From an uncultured Eubacteriaceae bacterium (GTDB taxonomy: Bacteria; Bacillota; Clostridia; Eubacteriales; Eubacteriaceae), in NCBI GenBank assembly GCA_947630385.1, contig CANRHG010000015.1, positions 1 through 18,432 on the forward strand: a DNA stretch of 18,432 nt. Reading direction: 5' to 3'. Position numbers and translations under genes: made by a program. Position 1 is the first letter of the stretch. Each line of letters begins with the position of its first letter. The notes under the pieces are model-generated. The model was not told the DNA's origin. It saw only the letters and a program-made list of their open reading frames with translations, and made no database searches. This document shows, one piece after another, positions 1 to 7,610 of the stretch.

Positions 1-3000
1 CCTGGCCACTGGCTGGCGCGTTCCAGCCGACGCCTTCGTAATTCCAGTCGTTGACCGCAGACAAGGTATTCGACTCGTTCTGGTCGGACGTATACAGATG
101 TTCGCCGGAAACCGTATTGTACAGACGGTAGACCGGTACTTTCGTCGCCGTTTCAGGATTTTCCGATGGACCTGGGTTAGATGGCTGATCTGACGGTTTT
201 CCCGATGGATCCGGACCCGATGGTTGGTCTGACGGATCTGAGTCGGAGGGCTGGTCTGAAGATACTTTTTCAAAATTCGCAATCAACGAATGATTACTCG
301 TTACCTTGAAAATATAAGTTTCTGAACTGTTCAGGACTGAGCCGTTTTCCGTCCAGTTAGCAAATCTGTAGCCGTCATTGGCGTTAGCTTTTAATGTAAC
401 GCTTTCGCCTTCTTTATAGTTTCCGGCTCCGGTTACATATCCGGCTCCTGCCGGATTGACGGATACGCTGACAGTGAACGTAGTTTCCGAAGTTCCGGGT
501 TCGCTCGAATCGGAAACATCCGGCTTATGTTCGGTTCCGTCGATTTTTAAAGTGTAAGGATCTGAATCGGAACCGCTTTTTTCGAAAGACCCTTTAGTTA
601 AACCGTTTACCGGAAGGTCTTGGTATAGATAGGTGTTGGTGTTTTGGCCGTTGTCATAATGGTTGACCAAAGCGTTCATACTTCCGCTTCCCGTACCTTC
701 CAGTTCGACCGTATAATCCGAAGGCACGACCGCCGATTTGCCGTAGCTCCCGTCTTCTTCCGGATAGACGAAGAAGTAGCGTTCGTATCCTTCCGGACAG
801 TTGATGCCGGAATCCGTCAAAGTCGCAAACACTTTGCCGGTTTCATCTTTCACCGTGACATTTACAGGACAGGCGATTAGATAATTTCTAAGTTTTTTGG
901 ATTGAGAGGCCGAATAATTGCTTACCTTCCGGCTCGTACTGATGTCGAAAGCCGGATCATGACACCTGATTTGATTGATATCGCCGATTTGTTCTTCAAT
1001 GCCGACGACAAGACTCTGATAAGCCCCTGTGAGCTTGCCTTCTTTAATGGCATCGTACGTCGCGTCCGTAACCTTGCCGATCTTCTTGTTGGGGATAATC
1101 GAATTTTTGATGAAATCTTTCGTATTGTTGTAACCCTGGGTCAAAGTAGATTTGTACAGCTGGATCAGGTAGTCAAATTCAACAGCCAGGTTGAATCTTG
1201 AGTCCAGTTTGGTAGCGGATTTCAGTTCATCGGCCTTTTTATCTGCCGCAGCGCGGATTACGCAAGCGGTCAAGTCGAGTTTCTTTACTAGATCGGCATT
1301 ATAATTTCTAGACTTCCCGTTATAGAAGTAATCGGAGATATGGTTGATTCCACCCAGAGCTTTTCTGATAGTACCGACGCAGGGGAGAGAACCTATGACC
1401 GCCGATCCGAACTCACTGGCTGCCGCCTGCGTACCAGTTCCGACCAGCGAGGCGGCGTATTTTTTGGCAATGTCCGCTCCGGTCGAGCCTTGTTTGGCTT
1501 CTTTGATTTCGCTGATCATCCGGTCAAGAGCTTTCCCCATCCCGGTTGCGTATATCGTACCTTCAAGCTGATTTTTCCCCGGATAAGTCGTAGATTTATT
1601 GACTGCGCTTCTCATTTCCTCCAAAGAACTTATCAGCTTATCGGAAGCTCCTTGATAAGCCTGATAGTTGTTAATGAAGTGCAACGTTTCAGAAGCAGAA
1701 TTACCAATAGCACCCGTAACCGTATTTAAAACTCCTCGCGCGTCACTAAAGCTTAGATAATTCTCCATCTCAGCTGCGCTCAGGTTGCTGTCAATGATCG
1801 CGTCAATCTCGTTAATGGAAGATTTAAAATTGCTGGAGTTTACATCCATTTTGGATAGATTCTGAAGCTTTTGTACGCCGCCTTTTATTTTGCCGGCTTT
1901 TTCGAGCTTTTCAAGGATCTCGCCAGCGTTGTCAAAATATTTATCTAGCGACTTATTATAAAATACATCGCTGTAATAATTGGCCGACGTGTCGGTATCG
2001 ATGTAAGAAGCGAGAATAGCCAGATAAGGTGCTTCATCCTGTTTGTAACTGGCGGAAAGCAGCTGGCTCATGAAATTGTTGAAGTCATAAGTATTATTGA
2101 ACTTGTCATCCCGGATAGTCTGGACCGCCTCTCCCAGTGCACCTGAAAAGCCCTGTGTGATTTCATTTTTATATTTTTCGTTAATATATTTTATATGGGA
2201 CTGAACATAATTTCTTTTGAGTTCGTTCTCCGTATCGGCATATTGTTTTAAATCATCTGGATTAATTGGATCTTTCGGTACATCCGGCTGGCTAGGGGTT
2301 TCAGGGATTTCCTTATCTGGATTGATTTCTCCTATATTACAGATAAACTCTTTTTTTGCCTGAGAAAAGGCAGTTCTCAAATATAGATCCCCTTTGGTAT
2401 TGACTATTAAATCTTTTCCACTAAAACCTGCCTTAGCTATAAGAACATCTTTTTCTATTTCATATGGCTTGCATGTAGGAAGTCCGTTATCTCTAGAAAA
2501 ACTGTACATTGTACCATCTTCAGTAACGGCAACCCCCCAACTTTTACAAATACTTACCTGTTTAACATTTGATAGGATATTTAGTGGTTCCCATCCGTAA
2601 CGGATACCTCTGTCCAGGGCTCCCCAGACATAAAGATCTCCATTGTCTTTGATAGCTCCACATAAATAATATATATAGGAACCGATTTCAATTTCTCTGA
2701 CTCCGTCTAAAATATTTTGATTAGTTGATGTAGTTATAATACTAAAAGGTTGCAGAGCCAGTTGACCATAACTGTTATCTCCGCTTCCAATCACAACTCC
2801 ATTCTCGCTTAATTCAAAACTATCTCCATAATTGACTCTAGCCATTAATACTCCCGGGGCACCTTCTCCAAATTCTCCGGCTTTCCCCAAACCCGCTACA
2901 GCTAAATTTCCATTTAAATATTTAACAAAATTAGCTCCGGAACTACTATAAACATGTTCAACCGGCGCAGCGACTTTGACTTGTTGAGGTTCAAGAACCA

Positions 3001-3394
3001 TATTTTTTATTTGACCATCGCCTAATTGACCATCCTCATTACTTCCCCACGTCCATACTGATCCATCATTTTTTAAAGCAATAGCGGATTCGGTTTTTAT
3101 ATCTACCTCTTTCACATTTTCCATTATTAATATTGGTTTGCTTACGTCTTCTAATGAGCCATTACCAACTGTTCCATAGAGATTATCGCCCCAGCAATAC
3201 AACTGGTCTTGGCTGTTGATATAAGCATAAGTGTCTCTGGTACTACATACTATCCTATGCTTTAAATACTCTGTTTTAGCTTTCAAGTCGGAACTTCCAC
3301 GTATTGTAACTTCTTGCGCTACTACATTGAATGGAAATGTTGTAAGTAAAAGCAAAACAGATAATACTAAAGCAATTAGTCGTTTAAACTTCAT
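1..3394 (-). CDS. Secreted multidomain protein with RCC1-like repeats, InlB-like repeat and DUF5648-like end (3' end beyond window)
   Basis: One uninterrupted minus-strand frame of 1131 codons starts at ATG 3394 and runs off the left edge. An AAAGGA ribosome binding site (3403-3408) lies 8 nt upstream of the ATG. Residues 1-26 are a signal peptide ending VVA-Q. About residues 40-300 hold RCC1-like repeats, with recurring patterns such as YCWGDNLYGTVGNG, VWTWGSNEDGQLGDG and VIGSGDNSYGQL, which suggest a beta-propeller. About 350-370 is a Pro/Asp-rich linker. About 370-830 is a largely helical region I do not recognise. About 970-1043 is a divergent InlB B-type repeat (GAGYVTGAGNYKEGESVTL followed by GYRFANW). 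A Ser/Pro/Asp linker follows (about 1043-1080). The last visible part (VYRLYNTVSGEHLYTSDQNE ... WNYEGVGW) resembles DUF5648. The protein is probably surface-exposed. No sortase signal is seen, but the C-terminus is missing. Its role is unknown; adhesion or carbohydrate contact is only a guess. The promoter-proximal third is more AT-rich than the rest. Confidence 0.85.
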   Translation of the reverse strand, partial: MKFKRLIALVLSVLLLLTTFPFNVVAQEVTIRGSSDLKAKTEYLKHRIVCSTRDTYAYINSQDQLYCWGDNLYGTVGNGSLEDVSKPILIMENVKEVDIKTESAIALKNDGSVWTWGSNEDGQLGDGQIKNMVLEPQQVKVAAPVEHVYSSSGANFVKYLNGNLAVAGLGKAGEFGEGAPGVLMARVNYGDSFELSENGVVIGSGDNSYGQLALQPFSIITTSTNQNILDGVREIEIGSYIYYLCGAIKDNGDLYVWGALDRGIRYGWEPLNILSNVKQVSICKSWGVAVTEDGTMYSFSRDNGLPTCKPYEIEKDVLIAKAGFSGKDLIVNTKGDLYLRTAFSQAKKEFICNIGEINPDKEIPETPSQPDVPKDPINPDDLKQYADTENELKRNYVQSHIKYINEKYKNEITQGFSGALGEAVQTIRDDKFNNTYDFNNFMSQLLSASYKQDEAPYLAILASYIDTDTSANYYSDVFYNKSLDKYFDNAGEILEKLEKAGKIKGGVQKLQNLSKMDVNSSNFKSSINEIDAIIDSNLSAAEMENYLSFSDARGVLNTVTGAIGNSASETLHFINNYQAYQGASDKLISSLEEMRSAVNKSTTYPGKNQLEGTIYATGMGKALDRMISEIKEAKQGSTGADIAKKYAASLVGTGTQAAASEFGSAVIGSLPCVGTIRKALGGINHISDYFYNGKSRNYNADLVKKLDLTACVIRAAADKKADELKSATKLDSRFNLAVEFDYLIQLYKSTLTQGYNNTKDFIKNSIIPNKKIGKVTDATYDAIKEGKLTGAYQSLVVGIEEQIGDINQIRCHDPAFDISTSRKVSNYSASQSKKLRNYLIACPVNVTVKDETGKVFATLTDSGINCPEGYERYFFVYPEEDGSYGKSAVVPSDYTVELEGTGSGSMNALVNHYDNGQNTNTYLYQDLPVNGLTKGSFEKSGSDSDPYTLKIDGTEHKPDVSDSSEPGTSETTFTVSVSVNPAGAGYVTGAGNYKEGESVTLKANANDGYRFANWTENGSVLNSSETYIFKVTSNHSLIANFEKVSSDQPSDSDPSDQPSGPDPSGKPSDQPSNPGPSENPETATKVPVYRLYNTVSGEHLYTSDQNESNTLSAVNDWNYEGVGWNAPASGQ

Positions 3395-3751
3395 ATCATA
3401 AATCCTTTCCATTTATTAATTTCAAATTTTTTACCATAACTTCAATTAATTAATTATATAAGGATTATTTGTATTTTTGTAGTTAATTTAAGGAATTTTA
3501 GGGTATAATATAAATTTATTTTTCTCAAATAATTCTATCTATTCAATGCTTTTGAAAATAATTGAACAGGGGGGGAGAATTCATATTATCTTCAAGTTAA
3601 AAATTAAATTTAATATGTTTCTAACGTTGTAATTTCAATTCTTTAGTCAACGCTACAATTTCTATAGTAAACACAAAAACACCTTTAGCTCCAAAAAGAT
3701 ATAGAACTAAAGGTGAAAATTTAATTACTTAGAATTACGCCTGTTTTCGTT
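3395..3751. other. Intergenic region between the two surface-protein genes
   Basis: This is AT-rich, non-coding DNA between two genes read in the same (minus) direction. It holds the terminator of the upstream 969-aa gene and the ribosome binding site of the downstream RCC1-like gene. A TATAAT-like hexamer on the minus strand (3454-3459) could be the -10 of a separate promoter for the RCC1-like gene, but I see no convincing -35. A run of seven G (3569-3575) stands out against the AT-rich background. No ORF or RNA gene is recognised. Confidence 0.5.
3675..3715 (-). terminator. Rho-independent terminator of the Big_2/ChW surface-protein gene
   Basis: On the minus strand CACCTTTAG (3715-3707) pairs with CTAAAGGTG (3688-3680). 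The stem can extend to 13 bp using two G-U pairs that form only in the minus-strand RNA. It is followed by TTTTTGTGTTT. It lies about 36 nt after the stop of the 969-aa gene. Confidence 0.8.
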
Positions 3752-6661
3752 TTAAGCTTCCACAATACGAACTTGTATGGCTTCAATTTGAAGATTTTGA
3801 CCGGTTGTCCCAGCTTCTTGTCCTTGCGAAGTCCAACCTTGCCAACCGTAATTTTCGCCGTGGACCTGATATTCTATACGGTATTTTCCGGAATTTGGAC
3901 CGGTCAGCGTAAAGCGTACGGCTTCGATCTGTTTGTTTTGCCCCATCGTTCCGGCATAAGTTCCGTCGGCGACATTGTTTATCCAACCAATATCTTCTAC
4001 GTGAACATCAGTACTGACCTGTACACCTTCTATTGGCGAAGAAATGCGGATTCCTTCAAGACCTAGAGTACGGCCTTCAGTTCCGGACATTTCGCCGCCA
4101 TAAACGGAAGGCGAATTAAAGCCGTTATTTTGACTATATGTAGTGTAAACTACATTTTTTCCGGCTACGGATGAAGCATCCATCCAGTCGTAAGTTGTGG
4201 CTTCCAGTAGACTTACCGTCCCGTCTTGCATCGTGGCATAGACATGAACTTTAATTAAATCCGCATTGTTGTAATGTTCATTAACTGGCGTATCGTTGAT
4301 CGGGAAAGCGTAGCTAAAGGTAGATGATCCCTGTGAAGACGGCGGGATAACCTTACAGTTCATGTCGCTTTGGTCAGCCGTCGACCAAGTATAGACCGAA
4401 ACGGATTTAACCTGACCTGCCGATGATGGAATCGTTGCACTGACCGTGAAAGCGTCCGGTGTTTGGCCGCTGATCGTGACGCCGCCCGTGACAGGGTTCG
4501 TGTTGACCCTGACCTGGGCTGTAGCGGTCTTGCCGCCCGCGGTAACTGTGACGGTTGCCTGTCCGTCCGAAACTGCTGTAACCGTTGCCTGTTTCGGATT
4601 AGTCGTACTTTGGTCGATTGTAGCTACAGAAGTCGGCGTGATCGACCAGCTAACATCTCCTTCCCAACTTGAAGGGGAAATCGTCGCCGAGATCGTGGCT
4701 GTCTGTCCTAGCGTAGTTAGGTTTAATGCAGTCGGATCGAGCATAATCGAACTGATAGTCAAACTCGAGCTTGTAACAGTAACGGTCGCTGTGGCCGTTT
4801 GGTCTTCGTAAGTTGCTGTTATCGTAGCAGTGCCTTCTGCGACAGCTGTGACTGTTCCCGAAGACGAGACTGTTGCTACTGCTGTATTATCTGAGGTCCA
4901 GCTAACACCGCTAGATAATGTCGTTGTCCCGGTCTTTGCGCTTAGCTGTTGAGTTCCACCTGGAGCTAACGTAAGTGAAGCCGGTGTGATTGTCAGATTA
5001 TTAGTTGGAACGTCTGGTGTTCCCCCATTGAAAACAGCCGTATACGTTTGATTTCCGTTTACAGTAAAGGTATATGGGTTTTGCGTAGAAACAAGTGTTT
5101 GCCCATTATACCAACCAGTAAATGTGCTATCATTATCTCCAATTGCTTGAAGAGTTGCGGTCGATCCGCTAGCATAGCTGAGATCTCCAATTACAGACCC
5201 TGAATTCTGAGGAGAAACTAAAAGTTCTACCTCATATTGAGGCGTTTCTGGCTCTTCTACTGTAATGATTATCGGCTCTGAAGTTATACCCTCTTCTAAC
5301 TGTCCAGTAATTCTTACCTGTCCAGGAGCTTTTCCAACAATTCGGTTTTCATTAGTTACATTCTCTGGATAAAAATCAAGAATATCTTCGTAATTCTGCC
5401 CATTTAGACCTTCAAACTCTAGTGTAGATCCCTGAGGATTGCCACTGCCTTCGGGCTCTGGAGCAACAGAAACTACTAATCCCTCTCCAATTTGAAGGGT
5501 TTGATTCGTACTAGGATTTAAAACAGCCGAAGTCGGGCCGGTATAATTAGGATCTTCCGTAAATTTTGCCACAATTCGGTTAGTTTCGGTAACCTCATAA
5601 GCATAGCTTCTTTCATTGGAAATCAATTCGTTTCCTATATACCAACCATCAAAGATCCAACCCGGCTTTTGTATAGCTTGTATATAAGCAACATTAGATT
5701 CAGATTCTTCTGTGATCACCCTGCTACCAGAAACATAACCTGCTCCAACGGGGTCTGAGGCTACACTGAAATAGTAGGGCATCCCTGTTTCAGTACCAGT
5801 TTTATAAACTGCGATGTATTCGAGCGGAGTGTTCCATTCAGCTGTAAAAGTATAGTCAGGTTCAGCAGAAGCAAGACCAGTTCCATAGTTTGCTACACTA
5901 AACCAGCCTATAAACTCATTCCCGTCATTAGGTTGAGTTGTTAAAGTGATCTCATCTCCGACTGGATAGTCTCCCTCTCCGTTAACTGTACCTGCCCCTT
6001 CAGGGTAAGTGCTTAAGCTTATTTCTTTAGAAAACACTCCATTTTTAGTAACAGTTATTTTACATCCTACAGTAGAGTAACCTACATCATTTACTGTGTA
6101 ATTAATAGAGGCTTCGCCTTGCGAAATTGCCGTAACTAATCCATTACTATCCACTCGAGCTACATTTTCATCACTAGAGTCCCATTGTTCGGAAGTTATC
6201 GTAGCATTTGCAGGAGTTATTGTTGGTACTAACTGTAAAGTTTTACCTACATCTAAACTGGCTTCTGTGTAATTTAATTCAACAGAATCTAAACGAGAAG
6301 TTCCTTCATCCGTGATTTGAACGGTGCACACAGCCATCCCATAATAAATATCTCCTTGCATTGTGTAAGAAACTGTAACGTGACCTGGTTCCAAGGCTTT
6401 TACTATAACTTGCCTATCAGATTGAGCAACTATTTCCGCTGAACCGGAAGTCTTATTTACTGCCCATTTTTTTTCAATAGAAGAATAAATATTAGTTGGT
6501 GCATAAGTTGCAGTCAACGTAAATGTAGATCCAACAGGAACAGATTTATACTCAGTATCCAAAGAAACAGAAAAAACTTCTGTTTCAGGAACCTGTGCGA
6601 AAACAGGAACAAAACTGCATAGAACAAAAAAAGTAGCTAACAAACAAAACAGTTTTTTCAA
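3752..6661 (-). CDS. Secreted modular surface protein with Big_2, InlB-like, GBS-Bsp-like and ChW domains
   Basis: The protein is 969 aa. The start is TTG 6661, supported by a perfect AGGAGG (6667-6672) 5 nt upstream. Residues 1-22 are a signal peptide ending VFA-Q. Approximate domains in order: Big_2-like 30-117 and 123-205; InlB B-type repeats 213-287 and 297-369; a weaker Ig-like module 376-470; a third InlB-type repeat 475-546; two clear Big_2 domains 556-633 and 637-720 (for example TPASLTLAPGGTQQLSA and WTSDNTAVATVSSSGTVTAV); a GBS Bsp-like module about 725-825 (VSVYTWSTADQSD ... LIKVHVYATMQDGTV); and three ChW repeats at 836-969 with the typical VEDIGW, YGWQGW, AGTTGQ and IEAIQV signatures. 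No LPXTG motif, transmembrane anchor or enzyme domain is visible. It is probably a stalk-like adhesin or matrix protein outside the cell. It is monocistronic: its own terminator follows, and the gene upstream diverges. Confidence 0.9.
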   Translation of the reverse strand: MKKLFCLLATFFVLCSFVPVFAQVPETEVFSVSLDTEYKSVPVGSTFTLTATYAPTNIYSSIEKKWAVNKTSGSAEIVAQSDRQVIVKALEPGHVTVSYTMQGDIYYGMAVCTVQITDEGTSRLDSVELNYTEASLDVGKTLQLVPTITPANATITSEQWDSSDENVARVDSNGLVTAISQGEASINYTVNDVGYSTVGCKITVTKNGVFSKEISLSTYPEGAGTVNGEGDYPVGDEITLTTQPNDGNEFIGWFSVANYGTGLASAEPDYTFTAEWNTPLEYIAVYKTGTETGMPYYFSVASDPVGAGYVSGSRVITEESESNVAYIQAIQKPGWIFDGWYIGNELISNERSYAYEVTETNRIVAKFTEDPNYTGPTSAVLNPSTNQTLQIGEGLVVSVAPEPEGSGNPQGSTLEFEGLNGQNYEDILDFYPENVTNENRIVGKAPGQVRITGQLEEGITSEPIIITVEEPETPQYEVELLVSPQNSGSVIGDLSYASGSTATLQAIGDNDSTFTGWYNGQTLVSTQNPYTFTVNGNQTYTAVFNGGTPDVPTNNLTITPASLTLAPGGTQQLSAKTGTTTLSSGVSWTSDNTAVATVSSSGTVTAVAEGTATITATYEDQTATATVTVTSSSLTISSIMLDPTALNLTTLGQTATISATISPSSWEGDVSWSITPTSVATIDQSTTNPKQATVTAVSDGQATVTVTAGGKTATAQVRVNTNPVTGGVTISGQTPDAFTVSATIPSSAGQVKSVSVYTWSTADQSDMNCKVIPPSSQGSSTFSYAFPINDTPVNEHYNNADLIKVHVYATMQDGTVSLLEATTYDWMDASSVAGKNVVYTTYSQNNGFNSPSVYGGEMSGTEGRTLGLEGIRISSPIEGVQVSTDVHVEDIGWINNVADGTYAGTMGQNKQIEAVRFTLTGPNSGKYRIEYQVHGENYGWQGWTSQGQEAGTTGQNLQIEAIQVRIVEA

Positions 6662-6666
6662 AATAA

Positions 6667-6672
6667 CCTCCT
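6667..6672 (-). promoter_or_regulatory. Ribosome binding site that fixes the TTG start at 6661
   Basis: On the minus strand AGGAGG is followed by 5 nt (TTATT) and then TTG AAA AAA CTG, the first codons of a typical lipid-export signal peptide. No ATG nearby has a better-placed site, so TTG is the likely start. Confidence 0.8.
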
Positions 6673-6919
6673 ACTAAAACTTGTAAATTATATTAAGGTC
6701 TATCCAACCTATTTAAAGTTAATGAATCAAAAACAAAGACTGTTCCTAAAGTTATCCGTAAACTATCGATATTGAATTATTGTTTCCCAATTTTATATAG
6801 ATATTGTTTTCGCTCATTCAGAAATTGCCATTAATATTATACCATACAAGTTTAATATCTTTAGTAATATACTAATAATATTGAGTTTTACGAATTTTGA
6901 CAATATTGAAAATAAAAAT
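6673..6919. promoter_or_regulatory. Divergent promoter region between the Big_2/ChW gene and the XRE regulator
   Basis: This AT-rich region must hold promoters for both flanking genes. A minus-strand TATAAT lies at 6687-6692, but no good -35 accompanies it. On the plus strand no canonical pair is evident. The clearest element is the 15-bp palindrome at 6861-6875, listed separately. I see no coding sequence here. Confidence 0.4.
6861..6875. promoter_or_regulatory. Perfect palindrome TTAGTA-ATA-TACTAA, candidate operator
   Basis: Two 6-bp arms with a 3-bp centre lie 45 bp upstream of the ATG of the adjacent XRE regulator. Small XRE regulators often bind such sites to control their own gene and a divergent neighbour. 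The assignment rests on symmetry and position only, in an AT-rich context. Confidence 0.4.
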
Positions 6920-7216
6920 ATGATCGAAGAAAAGGAATTAAGAGACGACTTAGGCCAACGAATTCGCAAGGCTCGACTTAGCCAAGGCTATACGCAGGCT
7001 CAGCTTGCTGAACTGGCTGGACTCTCGCCAAAATATATCACACTAATTGAAACAAATAACGTCAACGTATCTCTCGGCGCTCTGATAGACATCGCTAATG
7101 CGCTTGGTGAATCTATGGAATATTTCTTCGCCGAAAATAATTCCGAAGACATAAAGAAGCTTCCTCTTAAAGAGCGTGTTGCGGTGGAAGAACTCATTAG
7201 AAACCTGCTTGAATAG
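6920..7216 (+). CDS. XRE-family helix-turn-helix transcriptional regulator
   Basis: From ATG 6920 the protein is 98 aa. It is essentially one lambda-repressor-type (XRE) helix-turn-helix with a short C-terminal helix. The motif LGQRIRKARLSQGYTQAQLA, then LAGLSPKYITLIETN and IDIANALGESMEYFF, fits the HTH_3 family across about residues 11-68. The frame is open upstream to TTG 6881, which would add 13 residues (111 aa). Neither start has a clear ribosome binding site. I prefer the ATG because the shorter form begins a few residues before the domain, as is usual in this family. The gene diverges from the Big_2/ChW gene and converges on hsdR. It may autoregulate through the palindrome at 6861-6875. 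It resembles restriction-modification controller (C) proteins in size, but it is not placed as a classical C gene, so that link is only a possibility. Confidence 0.85.
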   Translation: MIEEKELRDDLGQRIRKARLSQGYTQAQLAELAGLSPKYITLIETNNVNVSLGALIDIANALGESMEYFFAENNSEDIKKLPLKERVAVEELIRNLLE

Positions 7217-7229
7217 AAATACAAGTAGC

Positions 7230-7266
7230 AAAAAACCGCCTTGGACATTTATAATCCAAAGCGGTT
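7230..7266. terminator. Terminator between convergent genes, stronger on the minus strand
   Basis: A 12-bp stem AACCGCCTTGGA (7234-7245) and TCCAAAGCGGTT (7255-7266) has a 9-nt loop. Its single mismatch becomes a G-U pair in minus-strand RNA, and the minus strand then reads TTTTTT directly after the stem. In the plus direction it starts 17 nt after the XRE stop but has only a weak, delayed T-run. It probably serves both directions. Confidence 0.7.
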
Positions 7267-7455
7267 CATAATTTTTAAAGTACTTTTTTATTAAATCAAG
7301 AGAGTTACAGGTAATCATTTTCGAAACGACTTTCTCAATTCTGATTTTAGTATTATTCTCCACTTACTACAGTTATAAACTGAGGATTAGACGGTTGATT
7401 AGCCTAACAAAGGTAACGTTTCAAATCTTCCGTAGCTTAAATATTTGATTTGACC

Positions 7456-7595
7456 GACAAAAGGTTTAAAAAAATTTTCCAAACTTTACTTTGAAAAATC
7501 ATGGTATATCCAGTATGATCTTGGGATCTGAATTACTATATTTAGTATATTTCACATCTTAAAATCGGAAAATTTAATATACCTTACCTTTTGTC
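7456..7595. repeat. 140-bp MITE-like element with imperfect terminal inverted repeats
   Basis: GACAAAAGGT at 7456-7465 is exactly inverted as ACCTTTTGTC at 7586-7595. Further in, ATTTTCC (7474-7480) is inverted as GGAAAAT (7567-7573), giving terminal inverted repeats of about 25-29 bp with a 4-nt offset. The interior is non-coding and AT-rich. I do not see a convincing target-site duplication. It could be a small non-autonomous element or simply a long structured 3' region of the hsd transcript. Confidence 0.45.
7468..7499 (-). terminator. hsdR: AT-rich Rho-independent terminator of the hsd operon
   Basis: On the minus strand ATTTTTCAAA (7499-7490) pairs with TTTGGAAAAT (7483-7474): a 10-bp stem with one G-U pair and a 6-nt loop. 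A run of T follows at once (plus-strand A-run 7468-7474). It lies about 112 nt after the hsdR stop. The stem is AT-rich, so it may be leaky; the stem at 7230-7266 would act as a backup. Confidence 0.55.
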
Positions 7596-7610
7596 TACTA
7601 CATCAATATT

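Larger units (their letters stand above)
7217..7610. other. Intergenic region between convergent XRE gene and hsdR
   Basis: This is non-coding, AT-rich DNA. It holds a probably bidirectional terminator near the XRE gene (7230-7266), a 140-bp inverted-repeat element (7456-7595) and, inside that element, an AT-rich terminator reading from the hsd operon (7468-7499). No ORF with a ribosome binding site was recognised. The stretch 7280-7455 shows nothing I can name. Confidence 0.6.

Noticed and set aside
3569..3575. Run of seven G as a phase-variable tract
   Set aside because: It is in non-coding DNA about 175 bp from the next start codon and is not placed between promoter elements that I can identify.
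7043..7363. 106-codon minus-strand frame overlapping the XRE gene
   Set aside because: It reads through the terminator stem at 7230-7266 and is antisense to a clear helix-turn-helix gene; no ribosome binding site was evident.
7414..7427. TAACGTTTCAAATC, similar to the putative TnsB repeats
   Set aside because: It is a single short match in AT-rich DNA, in the same orientation as the 15186-15258 copies rather than inverted, and is expected about this often by chance.
7534..7547. TACTA-TATT-TAGTA, similar half-sites to the palindrome at 6861-6875
   Set aside because: The spacing and arm order differ and it lies downstream of hsdR, not at a promoter.
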